A stretch of 64,000 bases of DNA from Gordonibacter massiliensis (ex Traore et al. 2017). GTDB lineage: Bacteria; Actinomycetota; Coriobacteriia; Coriobacteriales; Eggerthellaceae. Shown here piece by piece: positions 14,247 to 24,382 of this stretch. Position 1 is the stretch's first letter. Each line of letters opens with the position of its first letter. Both the position numbers and the translations under genes were made by a program. The stretch spans positions 3,884,173-3,948,172 of the forward strand of contig LT827128.1 of the NCBI GenBank assembly GCA_900170005.1, written 5' to 3'. The notes beneath the pieces are model-generated. The model saw only the letters and a list, made by a program, of their open reading frames with translations. It was not told where the DNA came from and made no database searches.

Positions 14247-15728
14247 TTACTTGTGGTAGTACCGATGCTGCTCGTACTTGGGCTCGCAGCACACGTTGAT
14301 GCCCAGCGTGCGGTAGAGCTTCTCGTCGGTGGACGAGATGATGACCGAGAAGAACGCGTCGCAACCGCGCAAATCGTCGATGTGGTCCACGAGCTTGGCG
14401 GCCAAGGGGTCGGTGGCCGAGCTGATGGACAGCGCGATGAGCGTCTCGTCGGAGTGCAGGCGCGGGTTGCGGCTGTGCAGCTGGTCGGTCTTCAGACGGC
14501 AGATGGGCTCGATGACCTCGTCGCTGATGACGTCGATCTCGTCATCGACGCCCGCCACGCCCTTCAGCGCGTTCATCAGCAGCGACGATGCCGCTCCCAA
14601 AAGCGACGAGGTCTTGCCCGTCACCACGGTGCCGTCCGGCAGCGTCATGGCGCCCACGGGGCCGCCGGTGGTCTCCTCCTTCAGCAGCGCCGCCGAGCGC
14701 GCCGGCGAGAAGCTCGCGTTGATGCCGGCCTGGTTCATCAGCAGCTCCAGCTTCTCCACGTGCTCCTGGCCCACGCCGGTGCGGCGCGTTTCCACAGCAG
14801 CTTGGAAGTAGCGGCGCACGATCTCCATCTTGGCGGCCTCGCGCACGGCCTCGTCGTCCACGATGGCGTTGCCGGCCATGTTCACGCCCATGTCGGTGGG
14901 CGACTGGTACGGGCTCGTTTCGGAGATGCGCTCCATCATGGCCTTCAGCACGGGGAATATCTCCACGTCGCGGTTGTAGTTCACCGTGGTCTCGCCGTAG
15001 GCTTCCAAGTGGAAGGGGTCGATGGTGTTCGCGTCGTCCAAGTCCACGGTGGCGGCCTCGTAGGCTATGTTCACCGGGTGCTTCAGCGGCAGGTTCCAGA
15101 TGGGGAACGTCTCGTACTTCGCGTAGCCGGCCGCCACGCCGCGCTGGTGCTCGTGGTAGAGCTGCGAGAGGCACGTGGCCATCTTGCCGCTGCCGGGGCC
15201 GGGGGCCGTCACCACCACCAGGGGGCGCGTGGTCTCCACGTACTCGTTCTTGCCGTAGCCCTCGTCGCTCACGATGCGGTCGATGTCGTAGGGGTAGCCG
15301 GCGATGGGGTAGTGCAGGTAGCTGCGGATGCCCAGGCTCTCCAGGCGCTTGCGGAACGCCTCGGCCGAGGGCTGGTTCGTGTAGTGGGTGATGACCACGC
15401 CCGTGGTGGCGAAGCCCATGCCGCGGAAGATGTCCATGAGGCGCAGCACGTCCTCGTCGTAGGTGATGCCCAAGTCGCCGCGCACCTTGCTCTTCTCGAT
15501 GTCGTTCGCGTTGATGGCGATGATGATCTCCGCGTCGTCCACCAGGCTCTTCAGCATGCGTATCTTGGAGTCGGGCTCGAAACCGGGCAGCACGCGGGCG
15601 GCATGGTAGTCGTCGAAGAGCTTGCCGCCGAACTCCAGGTAGAGCTTGCCGCCGAACTGGTCGATGCGGTTGCGGATGTGCTCTGCCTGCAGCGCGATGT
15701 ACTGGTCGTTGTCGAATCCGATGCGCAT
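14247..15728 (-). CDS. DUF1846 domain-containing protein
   Basis: Encodes 493 residues, the usual length of DUF1846 proteins. The start MRIGFDNDQY matches the conserved family N-terminus and has GGAAGGAG upstream; 24 additional in-frame codons upstream are not needed. The sequence contains TAPGPGSGKMATCLSQLYHE (a P-loop-like GPGSGK), NTIDPFHLEAYG and FSPARSAALLKEE, all characteristic blocks. The family is widespread in Gram-positive anaerobes; a structure is known but the biochemical role is not established, so none is assigned. Divergent from pyrG, with a strong terminator downstream. Confidence in the family is high from memory of its motifs. Confidence 0.85.
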   Translation of the reverse strand: MRIGFDNDQYIALQAEHIRNRIDQFGGKLYLEFGGKLFDDYHAARVLPGFEPDSKIRMLKSLVDDAEIIIAINANDIEKSKVRGDLGITYDEDVLRLMDIFRGMGFATTGVVITHYTNQPSAEAFRKRLESLGIRSYLHYPIAGYPYDIDRIVSDEGYGKNEYVETTRPLVVVTAPGPGSGKMATCLSQLYHEHQRGVAAGYAKYETFPIWNLPLKHPVNIAYEAATVDLDDANTIDPFHLEAYGETTVNYNRDVEIFPVLKAMMERISETSPYQSPTDMGVNMAGNAIVDDEAVREAAKMEIVRRYFQAAVETRRTGVGQEHVEKLELLMNQAGINASFSPARSAALLKEETTGGPVGAMTLPDGTVVTGKTSSLLGAASSLLMNALKGVAGVDDEIDVISDEVIEPICRLKTDQLHSRNPRLHSDETLIALSISSATDPLAAKLVDHIDDLRGCDAFFSVIISSTDEKLYRTLGINVCCEPKYEQHRYYHK

Positions 15729-15802
15729 GGGCTTTCGGGCTCCTTCCGTGCACGGTGTTTCCGGTGTGTTAATTAGCGTGCCGCATGAGCGCAGCGCCAA
15801 AA

Positions 15803-15865
15803 GTCTATTGTAGAATAGACAAGCGTTTGGGAAGCGACAAAGTTCGGCTCCTCGAGCGCTTTTTT
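15803..15865 (+). promoter_or_regulatory. pyrG leader: inverted repeat at a -10 element and attenuator-like stem-loop
   Basis: GTCTATT (15803-15809) and AATAGAC (15814-15820) surround a TAGAAT hexamer at 15811-15816. Downstream AAGCG (15832-15836) can pair with CGCTT (15857-15861), enclosing GCTC-ctc-GAGC, followed by six T (15860-15865), 37 bp before the pyrG start. A terminator in the leader of pyrG recalls the CTP-sensing attenuation known in Bacillus subtilis, but the GGGC start of that system is not seen. Confidence 0.4.
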
Positions 15866-15892
15866 ATTGCACCGGTTCGAACAAGACGGTAA

Positions 15893-17503
<1,611 letters not shown>

Positions 17504-17519
17504 CGGGAGGCGCGCGGGC

Positions 17520-18419
17520 ATGGACGCCGTGCGAGCGCTCATGGGGGAGTACCTCTCGCACCTGCGCGTTGAGCGGGGGTCGTCGCCGCTCACCGTGTCG
17601 GCGTACGCCACGGACCTGCGCGACTACGCCGCGTTCCTGGAGGAGCGGGGCGTGCAAGAGGTGGAGGACATCGACCGCGCCACCGTGGTCGACTTCGAAG
17701 CCAGCCTGGTGGATCGCCAGTACGCCACGTCGAGCGTGGATCGGCGCGTGTCGGTGATCAAGGGCTTCCACCGCTTCCTCGTGCGGGAGGGCTACGCGCG
17801 CCGCAACCCCACCGACACGCTGCAGCTGCCGAAGCCCCCCGAGCGCCTGCCCGACGTGCTGTCGGTGAAGCAGGTGGACGACATGCTGTCGGCCTGCACG
17901 GGTCGCGAGCCGCTGGAGCTGCGCAACCGCGCCATACTGGAGGTACTGTACGGCTGCGGGCTGCGCGTGAGCGAGTGCACGGGGCTCGACCTGGGCGACT
18001 GCATCCTCGATGAGGGCTACCTGCGCATCGTGGGCAAGGGGAACAAGGAGCGCATCGCCCCCATCTCGGGTGCCGCGCTCGAGGCGATAGGCGACTATCT
18101 GGAGCATGTGCGCCCCGAGCTTGTGAAGCCCTACGCCAAGCCCACGGCGGCCGTGTTCCTGAACGCGCGCGGCGGACGCCTTACGCGCCAGAGCGTGCAC
18201 GCCATCGTGGCCGAGGCGGGGCACCTTATCGGCATGGACAACCTCCATCCTCACATGCTGCGCCACTCGTTCGCCACCCACATGCTGGAAGGCGGCGCCG
18301 ACCTGCGCGTCATCCAGGAGATACTGGGGCATTCCGACATATCGACGACGCAGATATACACCCACGTCAACCGCACCCACATCCGCGAGGAATACCTGAA
18401 CGCCCACCCGCGCGCATAA
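17520..18419 (+). CDS. xerD: Tyrosine recombinase XerC/XerD
   Basis: Encodes 299 residues. The N-terminal SAM-like core-binding domain is followed by the catalytic domain with the residues R (YGCGLRVSE), K (GKGNKER), H-x-x-R (HPHMLRHSFATHML), H (ILGHSDISTTQ) and the nucleophile Tyr (IYTHV). It resolves chromosome dimers at dif with a partner recombinase; XerD is the likelier name because of the LRHSFATH block and position after pyrG, but XerC cannot be excluded. It lies 16 bp after pyrG and is followed by a gap containing a parS site, so two chromosome-segregation elements are adjacent. Confidence 0.88.
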   Translation: MDAVRALMGEYLSHLRVERGSSPLTVSAYATDLRDYAAFLEERGVQEVEDIDRATVVDFEASLVDRQYATSSVDRRVSVIKGFHRFLVREGYARRNPTDTLQLPKPPERLPDVLSVKQVDDMLSACTGREPLELRNRAILEVLYGCGLRVSECTGLDLGDCILDEGYLRIVGKGNKERIAPISGAALEAIGDYLEHVRPELVKPYAKPTAAVFLNARGGRLTRQSVHAIVAEAGHLIGMDNLHPHMLRHSFATHMLEGGADLRVIQEILGHSDISTTQIYTHVNRTHIREEYLNAHPRA

Positions 18420-18837
18420 GTATTCCTATTTGGGAATAATATAAGCCGAGTAATTAAATTAGAACGAAAAAACGAATCGTGCATGGCGACGCGAACGCGC
18501 CGGTGCCGCCGCATCGCCATGCCGGCGGACGCGTTGTTGCGCGAATCGGGCACCGTGCGGCGATAGTCGTCCCCTGTTCCGTCATCCGCCTTCGATGCGG
18601 AATGTTTCACGTGAAACATTCGTTCGTTTTTTGATCGCCGTTCGGTGCTTGCGCGGAGTCGTTCGCTGCCTTTCCGGCTTTGCCGGAACGGGCGCTCTGG
18701 GGAGCGCCCCTGCGAGGGGAGACTTCGCCCCCCGGCGTTTTCCCGAACCACATGTTGTGGGCGCATCGCCCATGTTGCCCACATATGGCACCCCCGTTTT
18801 CCCGTGTGCCGGAAATCACTTAACGGGACGGTAACGG
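18420..18837. other. Intergenic region with parS and several stem-loops
   Basis: No convincing gene is seen. It holds an AT-rich stem TATTCC/GGAATA after xerD (~18421-18436), the parS site at 18603-18618, a GC-rich block of nested hairpins (CCGGC/GCCGG near 18675 and GGGCGCT/AGCGCCC near 18690-18710) and a long-range TGTGGGC/GCCCACA pair near 18755-18785. Confidence 0.5.
18603..18618. promoter_or_regulatory. parS site (ParB/Spo0J binding)
   Basis: TGTTTCACGTGAAACA is a perfect 16-bp palindrome identical to the canonical chromosomal parS consensus; flanking bases extend the palindrome by two on each side (AATGTTTC/GAAACATT). ParB loads here and spreads; such sites usually cluster around the replication origin, so the window may be origin-proximal. 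Confidence 0.92.
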
Positions 18838-18882
18838 GTGGGCTTCACCACGCCGAAAAGGGGGCGGAATACCCCAAAAATG

Positions 18883-18911
18883 TTGCGAAGTGGGGCGAAG
18901 TGGGATAGAAT
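18883..18911 (+). promoter_or_regulatory. mraZ promoter with MraZ boxes
   Basis: TTGCGA (18883-18888), 17 bp, TAGAAT (18906-18911). Within the spacer GTGGGG (18890-18895) and GTGGGA (18900-18905) are two direct repeats at a 10-bp step, the known MraZ operator pattern. It suggests that MraZ represses the whole division cluster, including itself, from here. Confidence 0.8.
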
Positions 18912-18956
18912 GCCAAACATCGAAAGGGCCGAGTGGGCCGAATGCGAAAGGGTGGC

Positions 18957-19433
18957 ATGGCGGACGTCGTCGACACAGCGGAGAGCACGAAGGCGGCGAC
19001 GGAAGTCGTCGACCTCAACGGCGAGTTCCGCTTCAAGGTCGATGCCAAGGGCCGTATGTCCCTGCCCGCGAAGTTCCGCAAGGTGCTTTCGAACGATCTG
19101 GTGGTAACCCGCAATCCGAAGGACGAGTGCCTCTACGTCTTCGAGCCCCGTGGCTTCAACGCCTGGGTCGCGGAGGTGTTCGAGGACAAGTTCGGCAAGT
19201 ACGACTCTTCCAACGACCTGCACGTGCGCCTGCGCCGCAAGCTCAAGGCACGCGCGAAGGACGTCGAGGTGGACGGCTCGGGACGCATCATGCTCCCGTC
19301 GGAGGCGCGCGAGGCGACGGACATCGACAAGGACGTCGTCGTCGTGGGCAACACGGGCTATTTCGAGATCTGGGACGCGAAGCGTTACGAGGTGCAGGAC
19401 GACGACACCGACCTCGGTGTTCTGTTCGGCTGA
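18957..19433 (+). CDS. mraZ: Transcriptional regulator MraZ
   Basis: Encodes 158 residues from the ATG after AAAGGGTGG (a GTG eight codons upstream is less likely). Two AbrB-like SpoVT/MraZ repeats are seen: GEFRFKVDAKGRMSLPAKFRKVL and the second around KDVEVDGSGRIMLPSEAREATDI, each with the DxxGR signature. The N-terminal ~20 residues (VDTAESTKAATEVVDL) are an extension not found in E. coli MraZ. It is a DNA-binding autorepressor of the dcw cluster; its predicted boxes lie in its own promoter. It is the first gene of the run to ftsQ. Confidence 0.95.
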   Translation: MADVVDTAESTKAATEVVDLNGEFRFKVDAKGRMSLPAKFRKVLSNDLVVTRNPKDECLYVFEPRGFNAWVAEVFEDKFGKYDSSNDLHVRLRRKLKARAKDVEVDGSGRIMLPSEAREATDIDKDVVVVGNTGYFEIWDAKRYEVQDDDTDLGVLFG

Positions 19434-19442
19434 TCGTAAGAC

Positions 19443-20408
19443 GTGAGCGAAGTGACAAGCGAATATCGGCATACACCGGTTCTGCTCGCCGAGTGCCTCG
19501 AACAATCGAACCTCAAACCACAGCAAACGTTCGTGGACGCAACACTCGGCGGTGCAGGGCATTCCCTCGAAGCGGCCAAGCTCGTAGGCCCCGGGGGCAC
19601 GCTCGTCGGCATCGACCAGGACGAGGTGGCGCTCGCCGCCGCCCGCGCCCGGCTCGAAGCACTGCCCGACGACACGCGCCCCAATCTGGAGCTTCTGCGC
19701 GGCAACTTCGGGGATATGGACGACCTGCTCGTCAGCGCCGAGATACCCGGGGTCGATGCGTTCCTCTTCGACCTGGGCGTGTCCTCGGTGCAGATCGACA
19801 CACCGTCTCGCGGCTTCTCCTTCAAGGAGAACGGCCCCCTTGATATGCGGATGGATCCGGGGAAAACCACCCTAACCGCAGCAGAGATCATCAACACCTA
19901 CAACACAGCAGATCTCACTCGGATCATCCGTATGTACTCTGACGAGAAGTGGGCAAGCCGCATTGCGGAGTTCGTCGTGCGAGCGCGGGAGAACGGCCGG
20001 ATAGAAACGAGCGAGCAGCTCGTCGACATCATCAAAGCCGCCATTCCGGCCTCGGCGCGTCGCGCCGGGGGCCATCCGGCGCGACGGACGTTCCAGGCGC
20101 TTCGGATAGAAGTCAACTCGGAGCTGGACGTGCTGCGTCGAGGACTCGACGCAGCAGTCCGCTGGCTCAATCCGGGCGGGCGCCTCGTGGTCATCAGCTA
20201 CCATTCGCTCGAGGACCGCATTGTGAAGGAGACGTTCAACTCGTTCGCGAACCGGTGCACCTGTCCGCCGGACCTCCCGGTGTGCATGTGCGGAAAGAAG
20301 CCGATACTCGACCTGGTCACGCGCAAACCGCTTCTGCCCACGGCAGGGGAGATCGAGCGCAATCCCCGAGCCCGCAGCGCCAAGCTGCGCGTGGCCCAAA
20401 AGCGCTGA
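19443..20408 (+). CDS. rsmH: 16S rRNA (cytosine(1402)-N(4))-methyltransferase RsmH
   Basis: Encodes 321 residues from a GTG start 9 bp after mraZ. It methylates C1402 of 16S rRNA in the ribosomal P site. Motifs: HTPVLLAECLE, the SAM-binding DATLGGAGHS, GIDQDEVALAAA, DLGVSSVQIDTPSRGFSF and the final RNPRARSAKLRVAQK, all typical of MraW/RsmH. The translation signal is weak, consistent with coupling to mraZ. The GC bias is a little lower than for the mur genes. Well conserved throughout, with a normal length. Confidence 0.95.
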   Translation: MSEVTSEYRHTPVLLAECLEQSNLKPQQTFVDATLGGAGHSLEAAKLVGPGGTLVGIDQDEVALAAARARLEALPDDTRPNLELLRGNFGDMDDLLVSAEIPGVDAFLFDLGVSSVQIDTPSRGFSFKENGPLDMRMDPGKTTLTAAEIINTYNTADLTRIIRMYSDEKWASRIAEFVVRARENGRIETSEQLVDIIKAAIPASARRAGGHPARRTFQALRIEVNSELDVLRRGLDAAVRWLNPGGRLVVISYHSLEDRIVKETFNSFANRCTCPPDLPVCMCGKKPILDLVTRKPLLPTAGEIERNPRARSAKLRVAQKR

Positions 20409-20421
20409 AACCGACATAGCC

Positions 20422-20442
20422 GGCCGGAGCCCTGCTCCGGCC
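20422..20442 (+). terminator. GC stem-loop between rsmH and ftsL
   Basis: GGCCGGAG (20422-20429)/CTCCGGCC (20435-20442) with a 5-nt loop and no U-tract. Being inside the operon it is more likely an attenuator or RNA-processing/stability element than a full terminator. Confidence 0.4.
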
Positions 20443-20502
20443 GTCCCATAAGCAGCATCGCGACCACCTAAACACCGCAGAAACGAAGAAAGGGGGTTGG
20501 TC

Positions 20503-20967
20503 ATGGCAGGAGCAGCTCCGGCGTTTTCCTACAACTATCCTGAACGCGTGCCCGAGCGCCCCGCGCGTCCGCGCGTCCGCGTCGTGCCGGGTCAGGGCAC
20601 GGGTACCCAGACCATTCCCTCCAGCGTCGTGTTCCTGGCGAAGACGGTGGCCGTCGTGCTCGTGGTGGCCGCGCTCCTGAGCTTCGCGCGCATCGCCATC
20701 GCCTCGGCGACGGTCGCCACGTCGATGCAGTCGCAGCAGCTCTCGAACCAGATAGACGACGCCCGTTCCAGCGGCAGCAACCTCGAGGTGCAGCAGAGCT
20801 CGCTTTCCAACCCCACGAGCGTGAAGACGAAGGCGACCGGCCTGAAGATGGCCGCGCCCGAGACGGTGGGCGTCATCGACCTGGGCACCGACGTCGTCGC
20901 GACCGACGACGCCGGCAACCTGTCGCTTTCCAAGAGCGTGCAGATCGCCGCCGGCGCCGCGGAGTAG
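20503..20967 (+). CDS. ftsL: FtsL-like bitopic division protein
   Basis: Encodes 154 residues; ATG 6 nt after AAAGGGGG (an in-frame TTG two codons earlier is too close to the ribosome site). Topology: a basic Pro/Arg-rich cytoplasmic tail (residues 1-45), one membrane helix (~47-70, VVFLAKTVAVVLVVAALLSF), then a predicted coiled segment (SMQSQQLSNQIDDARSSGSNLEV) and a short C-terminal part. Sequence similarity in this family is poor; the assignment rests on topology and the position between rsmH and ftsI, where ftsL stands in most dcw clusters. It would link FtsQ with FtsW/FtsI in the divisome. Confidence 0.8.
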   Translation: MAGAAPAFSYNYPERVPERPARPRVRVVPGQGTGTQTIPSSVVFLAKTVAVVLVVAALLSFARIAIASATVATSMQSQQLSNQIDDARSSGSNLEVQQSSLSNPTSVKTKATGLKMAAPETVGVIDLGTDVVATDDAGNLSLSKSVQIAAGAAE

Positions 20968-20971
20968 CGGC

Positions 20972-22732
20972 GTGGCGGGACGGCCCCATACGCCGCGCGG
21001 CGGACGCTCGTCCGGCGCGGCGCCGCGGCAGCCGCGCGCGGCGGGCGGCGTGCTCCCGGTCGATTCGGGCCGCGCGTTCATACCCATCCTCCTGTTCGCC
21101 GTCGTCGCGGCGCTTTTTTTGGTAAGGCTTGTGTACCTGCAGGTCGTCATGGCCCCCACGTATTCGGCGCAGGCCGAGGAGGCGCGCACCGTGGGATTCG
21201 ACATCGAGCCTCGGCGCGGCACCATCTACGACCGCAACGGCACCGTGCTCGCCGTGAGCGTGGACGCCACCACCATCTACGCGAATCCCTCCGAGGTGGA
21301 GGACATCCGCGGCACGGCGTCGGCGCTGGCCGGCGCGCTGGGCGGCGAGGCGGCCGACTACGAGAGCACGCTCGCGGCCAACAACACCACGTTCGCGTTC
21401 ATCAAGCGCAAGGTCGACACCGCCGTGGCCGACCAGGTGCGCGCGCTCGAGCTCAAGGGCATCTACTTCATCGGCGAGTCGCGCCGCGAGTACCCCAACG
21501 GGCGGGTGGGCGCGCAGGTCATCGGCCTGACCGACATCGACGGCAACGGCCTGAGCGGCCTTGAGAAATACTACAACGACATCCTTTCCGGCGAAGCCGG
21601 CCGCTACGAGGCCGAGCGCGGCCGCGACGGCACGCCCATTCCCGGCGGCGTGCACGAGGAGACGCCCGCCGTGGACGGTGAGGACATCATGATATCGCTG
21701 GACATCGAGCTGCAGCAGTCCGTGGAGGACCGCCTGCTGGCCGACGAGAAGGGCCTCACCTCCAACGGGGGCAGCGCCGTGGTCATGGACGGCGAGTCGG
21801 GCGAGATCTACGCCGCCGCGTCGCTGCCGCTGCTCGACCCGAACGACCGCGAGAACATCAAGGCGGGGGCGACGGAGCTCAAAACGGTCACGGACCTGTT
21901 CGAGCCGGGCTCCATCTTCAAATCGGTCTCGGCCATGGCCATCTTGGAAACGGGCAGCATGGCTCCCGACACCGAGCTGTTCTGCCCGAACGAGATCGTG
22001 GCCGACGGCTACACCATCACCGACGCCCACGACCGCGGCGACGCCACCTATACCTTGCAGGAGATTATGGACCAATCGTCCAATATCGGCATATCGCTGG
22101 CCACGGAGAACATGGGCTTCGACAAGTTCTACGAGCACATATTGAAGTACAACCTGCACGAGAAGACGGGCGTGGACTACCCCGGCGAGGGTGGGGAGGG
22201 CACCGACATCCTGGGCTACATGGTGCCTTTCGACACCCTGAGCAAGGTCACCGCCTACAACATGTCCTTCGGCCAGGGCATATCGGTGACGCCCATGCAG
22301 ATGACGCGCTTCTACGGCGCCCTGACCAACGGCGGCGTGGAGTGCGTGCCGCACTTCCTCATGAGCAAGCCCCAAACCGGCGAGACGATGGAGTACGCCA
22401 CCGAGAAGGTCATCGACGACCAGAAGGCCATCGACCAGATGACCGGCATGCTGAAGACCGTCGTCACCGAGGGCACGGGCAAAGACGCCGCCATCGAGGG
22501 CTACAACGTGGCGGGCAAGACGTCCACGGCGGAGATATACGACGACGTGAACGGAGGCTACCGCAAAGGCGTGTACAACATGGCGTTCACCGGCTTCATC
22601 GCCGACTCGACGGGCCCTCAATTGGTTTGTTTTGTGGGTGCCAACGAGACCGAATACGGTTCCATCGTCACGCCGGTGTTTAAGGATATAATGTCAACTG
22701 CCATAGACCGTTTCAAGATTTCACCCAAGTGA
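20972..22732 (+). CDS. ftsI: Septal peptidoglycan transpeptidase FtsI (penicillin-binding protein 2/3 type)
   Basis: Encodes 586 residues from a GTG 4 bp after ftsL. It crosslinks septal peptidoglycan outside the membrane. A basic tail and one membrane helix (ILLFAVVAALFLVRLVYLQVV) precede the pedestal domain (PRRGTIYDRNGTVLAVS) and the transpeptidase domain with the catalytic S314-x-x-K317 (FEPGSIFKS), S369-S-N371 and K516-T-S. The last motif is usually KTG in this class, so KTS is a deviation at the active site. C-terminal PASTA domains are absent. Translational coupling with ftsL is likely. Confidence 0.95.
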   Translation: MAGRPHTPRGGRSSGAAPRQPRAAGGVLPVDSGRAFIPILLFAVVAALFLVRLVYLQVVMAPTYSAQAEEARTVGFDIEPRRGTIYDRNGTVLAVSVDATTIYANPSEVEDIRGTASALAGALGGEAADYESTLAANNTTFAFIKRKVDTAVADQVRALELKGIYFIGESRREYPNGRVGAQVIGLTDIDGNGLSGLEKYYNDILSGEAGRYEAERGRDGTPIPGGVHEETPAVDGEDIMISLDIELQQSVEDRLLADEKGLTSNGGSAVVMDGESGEIYAAASLPLLDPNDRENIKAGATELKTVTDLFEPGSIFKSVSAMAILETGSMAPDTELFCPNEIVADGYTITDAHDRGDATYTLQEIMDQSSNIGISLATENMGFDKFYEHILKYNLHEKTGVDYPGEGGEGTDILGYMVPFDTLSKVTAYNMSFGQGISVTPMQMTRFYGALTNGGVECVPHFLMSKPQTGETMEYATEKVIDDQKAIDQMTGMLKTVVTEGTGKDAAIEGYNVAGKTSTAEIYDDVNGGYRKGVYNMAFTGFIADSTGPQLVCFVGANETEYGSIVTPVFKDIMSTAIDRFKISPK

Positions 22733-22741
22733 GGATGCGAT

Positions 22742-24382
22742 ATGGGGAAGACCTGCACCGACTTGTTCGCGGGAATAGACTGCACCGTTATTGGAAACGC
22801 TGACGAGGAGGTGGGCGGGATCGCCTACCGCAGCGACCGCGTGCAGCCGGGCGACGCGTTCTTCTGCATCGTGGGCCTGACGGCCGACGGCCACTCGTTC
22901 GCGCAGGACGCCATCGACCGAGGGGCCAAGGTGCTCGTGGTCGAGCGCAAGGTGTACCTGGCCGATGCCACCGACGTCACCGAGGTGGTGGTGGCCGACA
23001 CGCGCAAGGCCATGGCCGCCGCATCGGCGAACTTCTACGACCATCCCTCGAAGGACTTCTCGCTCGTGGGCATAACCGGCACGAACGGCAAGACCACCAC
23101 CACCTACCTGGTGGAGCACATCGCGCACGTGGCCGGCAAGCGCACGGGCGTCATCGGCACGGTGGGCGTGCGCATCGGCGGCGCGGCCGAGAAGACGGCG
23201 CACACGACGCCGGAGTCGCCCGACCTGCAGCAGCTGCTCGCACGCATGCGCGACGAGCGCTGCGACGTGGTGGCCATGGAGGTGAGCTCGCACGCGCTCG
23301 ATTTGGAGCGCACGTGGGGCACGACGTTCGCCGTGACCGCGTTCTCCAACCTCACGCAGGACCACCTGGACTACCACCACACGTTCGAGGCCTACTTCGA
23401 GGCCAAGGCGCGCCTGTTCTCGAAGGACTACCCGGCCAAGCGCGTCATCTGCATCGACGACAAGTGGGGCAAAGAGCTTTTGCGCCGCTGCTCCACGAAC
23501 GAGGACAGCATCGTCACCACGGGCTTCGACACCTCGGCGCAGATACATCCCGTGGACGTGCGGTACGCGCCCACCCACACCACCGTGGAGCTGGACGTGC
23601 GCGGCAGCCGCTACCGCTTCGACTACCCGCTCGTGGGCCGGTTCAACGTGGAGAACGTCATGTGCGCGTTCGGCATCGGGCTGCAGCTGGGCTTCTCGCC
23701 GAGCGTGATCGTGGAGGCGCTGGAAGAGGCCCCGCAGATCCCGGGGCGCTTGGAGCGCGTGAGCGTGCCGTGCGACGGCGGCGTGAGCGTGTTCGTTGAC
23801 TACGCGCACACCCCCGACGCGCTGGAGAAGGCGCTCGCGTCCATCATGGCGCTCACGCGCGGCCGCACCATCTGCGTGTTCGGCTGCGGCGGCGACCGCG
23901 ACGCGTCGAAGCGCTCCATCATGGGCAAGGCGGCCCTCGCGGCCGACTTCGCCGTGGTGACGAGCGACAACCCGCGCCACGAGGACCCGCTGGCCATCAT
24001 CGACGACATCGTGGGCGGCATGGGGGCGGGCCAGGGCCGCTTCGCCGTGGAGCCCGACCGCCGCGCCGCCATCGCGCTGGCGCTGGCGCACGCGAAGCCG
24101 GACGACTCCGTGCTCATCGCGGGCAAGGGCCACGAGGACTACCAGCTGGTGGGCGACGAGGTTCTAAGCTTCGACGACCGTGTTGTTGCGGCCGAGGAGC
24201 TGAACCGCGCGTTCGGCGGCCTGCTGGACGATGCCGACGCTGCGGCTTCCCGCAGCACCGGATCTTGCGACGCTGACAGAGGCTCACGTAGCGAAGTACG
24301 CTACGCCTCCGCCAGCCCCGCAATCTCCGGCACTGCGGAAACCCTCGCTGACCCTTATGGACAAGCGAGCGGGGAGAACTAA
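22742..24382 (+). CDS. murE: UDP-MurNAc-L-Ala-D-Glu:meso-diaminopimelate ligase
   Basis: Encodes 546 residues. It adds the third stem-peptide residue in the cytoplasm. Motifs: ATP loop GITGTNGKTTTTYL, the HTTPESPDLQQLL block, the carbamylated Lys region, and SDNPRHEDP near the end; DNPR is the signature for meso-diaminopimelate rather than lysine. The start lies 9 bp after ftsI. The canonical enzyme ends at about residue 497 (AEELNRAFGGLL); the following ~48 residues are translated from a hairpin repeat element (24237-24356) and have a Ser/Ala/Arg composition foreign to the family. Its stop codon abuts the murF start. Confidence 0.96.
   Translation: MGKTCTDLFAGIDCTVIGNADEEVGGIAYRSDRVQPGDAFFCIVGLTADGHSFAQDAIDRGAKVLVVERKVYLADATDVTEVVVADTRKAMAAASANFYDHPSKDFSLVGITGTNGKTTTTYLVEHIAHVAGKRTGVIGTVGVRIGGAAEKTAHTTPESPDLQQLLARMRDERCDVVAMEVSSHALDLERTWGTTFAVTAFSNLTQDHLDYHHTFEAYFEAKARLFSKDYPAKRVICIDDKWGKELLRRCSTNEDSIVTTGFDTSAQIHPVDVRYAPTHTTVELDVRGSRYRFDYPLVGRFNVENVMCAFGIGLQLGFSPSVIVEALEEAPQIPGRLERVSVPCDGGVSVFVDYAHTPDALEKALASIMALTRGRTICVFGCGGDRDASKRSIMGKAALAADFAVVTSDNPRHEDPLAIIDDIVGGMGAGQGRFAVEPDRRAAIALALAHAKPDDSVLIAGKGHEDYQLVGDEVLSFDDRVVAAEELNRAFGGLLDDADAAASRSTGSCDADRGSRSEVRYASASPAISGTAETLADPYGQASGEN
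24237..24356 (+). repeat. ~120-bp hairpin repeat forming the 3' end of murE
   Basis: Begins GCCGACGCTGCGGCTTCCCG and ends CGGAAACCCTCGCTGAC; its inner part folds back on itself (CCGCAG...CTGCGG, CCGGATCTTGCG against CGCAATCTCCGG, GTAGCG...CGCTAC around AAGTA). A second copy with the same ends lies at 48662-48780 in an intergenic gap. The 13-bp start GCCGACGCTGCGG also recurs at 54261. Confidence 0.75.
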
